DNA of 9,893 bases. Origin: Pseudomonadota bacterium. Lineage in GTDB: Bacteria; Pseudomonadota; Gammaproteobacteria; Burkholderiales; SG8-39. The notes beneath the pieces were generated by a model. That model searched no databases, was not told the DNA's origin, and worked only from the letters and a program-made list of their open reading frames with translations. The position numbers were made by a program, and so were the translations under genes. Position 1 is the first letter of the stretch, and the number at the start of each line of letters is the position of its first letter. Shown piece after piece: positions 6,293-9,893 of the stretch. The stretch lies in NCBI GenBank assembly GCA_021825225.1, contig JAKAIH010000062.1:1-9893 (forward strand), read 5' to 3'.

Positions 6293-7479
6293 CGTCCTCG
6301 GCGCGCCTGTTGCCGCCGGCGCTGCTGCTGTTCATCCTGCCGTTTCCGGGTACGGTGGCGCTGCGCCTGCTGGCGCTGGCAGCGGCTTTGATATTGAGCG
6401 CCTGGGTTTGGCACAGGGAGGGCATGCCGCAAGTGCCGGCAAAGCTGGCCCTGCTGTTCTGGCTCGCCTGCGCCTTGTTCTCTCTGGCCACCGCGGTCGA
6501 CCCGGCCTATTCGCTGGGCGAGATCAAGAGCGAAATCGGCTATGCCCTGGCGGCCTACCTCGTCTTCCTTACCCTGACGCGCGCGCGCGCCGATGCCGCC
6601 CTGTTCAGCAAGGCTTTGATCCTCGGCAGTGCGGTCCTCGCCGCATTCGCGCTGTGGGAATATGCGTTTTCCGCTTCGGCCTACTGGAACGAGCGCGGGC
6701 TCGCCGGCGGCTCGGGCAGTTACAGCACCTACGTGCTCGCGCTGCTCCCGGCCTTGCTGTGGGCGGGCGGCACGCTGCAGCACCGGCAGCGCTGGAGCCT
6801 GATTGCCGGCCTGATCGCATTGCAGCTGATCGTCGCGGCGCTGGCCGGGCAGCGCGCGTTTTGGCTGGTGTTCGGGCTGCAGGCCCTCGTCGCCCTGTAC
6901 CTGCTGCGCGCACGCGGCTACATCGCGATTTCGGCGCCGCGCCTGCGCGCGCTCGGCGCGGCCGCCGTCGTGCTGTCGGTGCTGGCGGCCGCTGGCGCGA
7001 CCGTGAAGCGCGACACCGGAGGCTGGACGCAGGATCCGCGCCTCGCCACCTGGCCGGCGGTCGCGGCGCGGATCGCCGAGCATCCCCTCGCCGGCAAGGG
7101 CTTCGGCCGGGAGGTCATGAAGAAAGCCTACCCGGACCTGCTGTCGCAGAAATATCCCGCGGTGTGGCACGCGCACAACGTGTTCCTGAATTACGGCATG
7201 GCTATGGGACTTCCGGGGATGGTCGCGCTGCTGTGGCTGTTCGCCGCGCTGCTGCAAAAATTCTGGATCCTGAGCCGCGACGAGGATCGCGTTGTCGCCC
7301 TGGCCGGCATTTGCGGCGTGCTGCTGGTCGTGGGCGTGGTTGCGCGCAATCTGACCAACGACTTCTTCCAGCGCGACCTGTCCCTGCTGTTCTGGTCCAT
7401 CGCCGGTATGCTGCTCGGCTACGCGCAACACGCCCGAGGCAGGCAAGACGCAGGCAAGCGCGACGCTGCGAACGCATGA
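6289..7479 (+). CDS. waaL: O-antigen ligase (WaaL/Wzy_C family membrane protein)
   Basis: This 396-residue polytopic inner-membrane protein has about ten hydrophobic segments (among them roughly 8-24, 25-41, 53-69, 83-97, 106-124, 147-160, 168-186, 190-206, 219-238, 305-323 and 335-352). A large periplasmic loop lies at about 239-303. The Wzy_C (PF04932) features are AGQRAFWLVF with Arg189 before that loop, HPLAGKGFG at 265-273 and WHAHNVFLNYGMAMGLPG at 293-310 with His294 and His296. Ligases of this family join undecaprenyl-linked O-antigen to lipid A-core on the periplasmic face; the Arg and His residues are the ones usually needed. Neighbouring msbA and core glycosyltransferases favour the ligase role over the related Wzy polymerase, which this family signature alone does not exclude. 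The start ATG at 6289 overlaps the preceding stop (ATGA), and the stop overlaps the next gene likewise. The frame is open upstream of 6289 but only as a high-GC artefact. Confidence 0.85.
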   Translation: MTSSARLLPPALLLFILPFPGTVALRLLALAAALILSAWVWHREGMPQVPAKLALLFWLACALFSLATAVDPAYSLGEIKSEIGYALAAYLVFLTLTRARADAALFSKALILGSAVLAAFALWEYAFSASAYWNERGLAGGSGSYSTYVLALLPALLWAGGTLQHRQRWSLIAGLIALQLIVAALAGQRAFWLVFGLQALVALYLLRARGYIAISAPRLRALGAAAVVLSVLAAAGATVKRDTGGWTQDPRLATWPAVAARIAEHPLAGKGFGREVMKKAYPDLLSQKYPAVWHAHNVFLNYGMAMGLPGMVALLWLFAALLQKFWILSRDEDRVVALAGICGVLLVVGVVARNLTNDFFQRDLSLLFWSIAGMLLGYAQHARGRQDAGKRDAANA

Positions 7480-8597
7480 AAATCTGTTTCTACAATGTGA
7501 CGGCGAGCTTCATCCAGGGCGGACTGGAAACCTATTGCTGGGAAGCGGGGCGCGCGCTCGCGCGCCGCGGGCACCGCGTCAGCATCGTCGCGGGACTCGG
7601 CGGCGAGCCGCGCCATGAGGAAGTGGAGCTGCTGCGCTTCCCGTTCCGGCGCGAGCAGCAATGGCCGGACTTCGGCACGCGTTTCCGCCGCCTGATGGAA
7701 CGCCTGTCCTTCGCGCGCCATTCGCTCGCGCATCTGGTCGACGCAGGCTACGACGCGGTGATAGTGAACAAGCCCTTCGATTTTCCCATCCTGTGGCAGG
7801 CGCGCAAAAAAGGCCTCGCGGCGCAGACCATATTCCGCTCCGGCGGCACCGAGTTCTATTTCGGCGACCGCTGGTTCGCCGGCAGCATCGATCACTGGCT
7901 GTCCACCAGCCGCTACAATGCGGCGCAGGTCGAGGCACGCTACGGGCGCAAGGTGGAGGTGGTGCATAACGGCGTCGATGTCGAGCGCTTCCAGCCGCAG
8001 GAGCGCGATGCGCAGCTGCGACTCAGGCTTGGTCTTCCCGGGGACGCGCGCGTGCTCGCGAGCGTGGGCCGGCTGGTCGGCTGGAAAGGCCTGCGCGTGA
8101 TCCTGGATCTGCTGCCGCAATTGCCGCGCGACGTGCATTACCTGGTGGTGGGCGAAGGCCCGGACGAGCCGCGCCTGCGCGAGCAGACGGCGCAGCTGGG
8201 CCTGGGCGAACGGGTGCATTTTTGCGGGCGCATCGCGCACGCGCAATTGCCGCAGCTGCTGGCGCAGGCGGAGCTGCTGCTGCAGCCTTCGCTGGGCGAA
8301 GAGTCCTTTGGCATCACCCTGGTCGAAGCCATGGCCTGCGCGCTGCCGGTGCTGGCCTCGCGCCAGGGGGGCATGACCGAGATCGTGGTCCCCGGCGTGA
8401 CCGGCGAACTGCTGCCGCCGGGCGAGGTCGGCGCCTGGCGCGAGGCCATCGCAGCTTTGCTGGCGCAACCGGAGCGCATGCGCGCGCTCGGCGCCGCGGC
8501 GCGCGCGCGCGTCGTGGCCGAATTCACCTGGGCCGCCAACGCGGCGCGGCTGGAACAACTGCTGCAAGGGGGGGCGAAGCCATGTGCGGCATCCTAG
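7476..8597 (+). CDS. Family 4 glycosyltransferase (GT-B), second copy
   Basis: This 373-residue protein is a GT4 retaining glycosyltransferase, only distantly similar to the one at 4203. The N-terminal domain begins MKICFYNVTASFIQGGLETY, with the GGLE acceptor-domain loop at residues 15-18. The C-terminal domain contains VVHNGVDVERF, ASVGRLVGWKGL, LVVGEGPDE, and a canonical E-x7-E in ESFGITLVE (Glu276 and Glu284), followed by AMACALPVLAS and GGMTEIV. All expected donor-binding elements are intact. It probably adds a later core or O-antigen sugar; specificity is not visible. Its start overlaps the ligase stop (ATGA, 7476-7479) and its last five codons plus stop overlap the asnB-like gene by 16 bases. 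The last 10-12 residues include a run of seven G (8568-8574) that also serves as the next gene's ribosome site. Confidence 0.88.
   Translation: MKICFYNVTASFIQGGLETYCWEAGRALARRGHRVSIVAGLGGEPRHEEVELLRFPFRREQQWPDFGTRFRRLMERLSFARHSLAHLVDAGYDAVIVNKPFDFPILWQARKKGLAAQTIFRSGGTEFYFGDRWFAGSIDHWLSTSRYNAAQVEARYGRKVEVVHNGVDVERFQPQERDAQLRLRLGLPGDARVLASVGRLVGWKGLRVILDLLPQLPRDVHYLVVGEGPDEPRLREQTAQLGLGERVHFCGRIAHAQLPQLLAQAELLLQPSLGEESFGITLVEAMACALPVLASRQGGMTEIVVPGVTGELLPPGEVGAWREAIAALLAQPERMRALGAAARARVVAEFTWAANAARLEQLLQGGAKPCAAS
8566..8574 (+). promoter_or_regulatory. G-run ribosome binding site of the asnB-like gene
   Basis: AAGGGGGGG ends seven bases before the ATG at 8582 and is the strongest Shine-Dalgarno-like site in the LPS operon. 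It lies inside the coding end of the preceding glycosyltransferase, so this is the one junction with its own good ribosome site. Confidence 0.5.
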
Positions 8598-9893
8598 GTT
8601 TCGCCGCGCGCGCGGGCACGGCCTTCCGTCCCGACCTGGACGCGGCGCTCGAGCGCCAGCGCCACCGCGGCCCGGACGACAGCGGCGTCTGGCGCGACGA
8701 CTGGACCGCGCTCGGCTTCAATCGGCTCTCCATCATCGACCTGTCGCAGCTGGGTCATCAGCCGATGCAAAGCCCGGACGGGCGCTATGTCATCGCATTC
8801 AACGGCGAGATCTACAACTTTCCCGAGTTGCGCGCGGCACTCGAAGCGCAGGGCGAGACCTTCGCCGGCCATTCCGACACCGAGGTGCTGCTGCGCGTGT
8901 TCCAGCGCGAGGGCTTCGAGCGCTGCCTCGCGCGGTTGCGCGGCATGTTCGCGTTCGCGGTGTGGGACCGGCAGACGCGCACGCTTTCGCTCGCACGCGA
9001 CCGCCTCGGGGTGAAGCCCCTGGTCTATGCCGAAACCGAGGCAGGTGTGGCTTTCGCCTCGGAGATCGCGACGCTGTTTCGCATCCAGCCGGAGCTGTCG
9101 CGCGCGCCCGATTACGCCGCGCTGGACCATTACCTCACGTTCCAGTACATCCCGGCGCCGCTGTCGGGTTTTCGCGCGGTGAAGAAGCTGCCGCCGGCGC
9201 ACGCGATGATCGTGCGCGAGGGCAAGCTCGAGCGCGTGTGGCGCTACTGGGACATCGATCATTCGCAGCGCTCCAAACTGTCCTTCGGCGAAGCCTGCGA
9301 GGCGCTGCGCGAGAAATTCCTCGAGGCCACGCGCATCCGCCTGGTCAGCGACGTGCCGCTGGGCGCGTTCCTGTCGGGCGGCGTCGATTCGAGCATCACC
9401 GTCGCGGCGATGGCGCGGCTCGCCTCCGACCCCGTCAAGACCTATGCCATCGGTTTCGAGGACGAACGCTTCAACGAGCTGCCGTATGCGCGCGAAGTCG
9501 CGCGCCATCTCGGCACCGAGCATCACGAGATGACGGTGCAGCCGGCGGCGGTGGCCCTGCTGCCGCAACTGGTCGAGCACCTGGGCGAACCCATGGCCGA
9601 CAATTCGCTGATGCCGACGTACTACGTGTCGGAGTTCGCGAGGAAGAGCGTTACCGTGGCGCTCACCGGCGACGGCGGCGACGAGGCTTTCGCCGGCTAT
9701 CGCAGGTTCTACCACATGCGCCGCGCCGAGACTCTGGCGCGCTGGCGCCTGACCCCGCTGTGGCGCGGTTCGCGCCGGCTCACCGTCGCGGTGGAAAACC
9801 TGACCCACCCGGGCAAGGCGCGCCGGCGCTTTCCGGCGAGCCGCGCCGACGAAATGCTGACGCTGTCCGGTGCCCAACGCTACCAGCACCTGC
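8582..9893 (+). CDS. asnB: Asparagine synthetase (glutamine-hydrolysing) / AsnB-type amidotransferase, 3' truncated by window
   Basis: The first 437 codons are open to the end of the window with no stop; the family is usually about 600-650 residues, so roughly the last third lies outside. Residue 2 is the N-terminal-nucleophile Cys (MCGILGFAA), exposed after Met removal, which fixes the start at 8582. The class II glutaminase domain shows RHRGPDDSG (27-35) and NGEIYNF (74-80). The synthetase domain shows the ATP pyrophosphatase loop SGGVDSS (265-271) and LTGDGGDEAFAGY (361-373). The protein uses glutamine ammonia and ATP to form an amide, classically Asp to Asn. Inside a surface-glycan operon, such proteins (for example the WbpS class) may instead amidate a uronic-acid sugar or another precursor; that is inference from context. 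The gene overlaps the preceding glycosyltransferase by 16 bases and has its own G-rich ribosome site. Confidence 0.92.
   Translation, partial: MCGILGFAARAGTAFRPDLDAALERQRHRGPDDSGVWRDDWTALGFNRLSIIDLSQLGHQPMQSPDGRYVIAFNGEIYNFPELRAALEAQGETFAGHSDTEVLLRVFQREGFERCLARLRGMFAFAVWDRQTRTLSLARDRLGVKPLVYAETEAGVAFASEIATLFRIQPELSRAPDYAALDHYLTFQYIPAPLSGFRAVKKLPPAHAMIVREGKLERVWRYWDIDHSQRSKLSFGEACEALREKFLEATRIRLVSDVPLGAFLSGGVDSSITVAAMARLASDPVKTYAIGFEDERFNELPYAREVARHLGTEHHEMTVQPAAVALLPQLVEHLGEPMADNSLMPTYYVSEFARKSVTVALTGDGGDEAFAGYRRFYHMRRAETLARWRLTPLWRGSRRLTVAVENLTHPGKARRRFPASRADEMLTLSGAQRYQHL

Noticed and set aside
6408..7475. Open frame extending upstream of the second GT4 gene
   Set aside because: It is a shadow of the ligase gene. 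The GT4 N-terminus begins precisely at 7476.
8594..9889. 431-codon open frame on the minus strand opposite the asnB-like gene
   Set aside because: The plus strand carries intact amidotransferase motifs throughout. The minus translation has no recognisable domain.

Overview
The window looks like chromosomal DNA of a GC-rich proteobacterium, most likely a betaproteobacterium. The evidence is the style of the MsbA N-terminus, the GC-rich codon use after about position 2340, and the gene order msbA, glycosyltransferase, heptosyltransferase-like GT9, O-antigen ligase, glycosyltransferase, asnB-type amidotransferase. The genus cannot be fixed from the sequence alone. All genes are on the + strand.

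Region 1 (1-2182) is accessory DNA, visibly less GC-rich than the rest. It holds three overlapping genes. The first (25-381) is a small composite ORF. Its N-terminus resembles a HicB-type antitoxin, and its C-terminus resembles the extreme C-terminus of a type IIG / Eco57I-like restriction-modification enzyme. The second (378-1556) is an SMC/OLD-like AAA ATPase. The third is a Toprim/DUF4276-like protein, which I start at the TTG at 1553 so that it overlaps the ATPase stop as TTGA. The ATPase and Toprim pair has the architecture of two-gene, OLD-like anti-phage systems, which share the plan but not necessarily the family of PARIS. The composite first ORF looks like the scar of a deletion that joined a toxin-antitoxin module to the tail of a restriction-modification gene. 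This reads as the eroded edge of a defence island.

Region 2 (2183-2378) is the only sizeable intergenic gap. It contains a hairpin with a TTCG tetraloop and, just before msbA, a perfect extended -10 element (TGATATAAT, 2337-2345). That element probably starts the downstream operon.

Region 3 (2379-9893) is a tight six-gene operon for lipopolysaccharide or another lipid-linked surface glycan: msbA (lipid A-core flippase), a GT4 glycosyltransferase, a GT9 heptosyltransferase-like protein, a WaaL/Wzy_C-type O-antigen ligase, a second GT4 glycosyltransferase, and the first 437 codons of an AsnB-type glutamine-dependent amidotransferase that runs off the window. Three successive junctions are 4-base ATGA overlaps and the last is a 16-base overlap, which indicates strong translational coupling. 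The expected division of labour is sugar transfer onto lipid A-core in the cytoplasm, flipping by MsbA, and joining of O-antigen to the core on the periplasmic side by the ligase. The amidotransferase may amidate a sugar precursor.

No RNA genes, CRISPR arrays, insertion sequences or integrases were seen.
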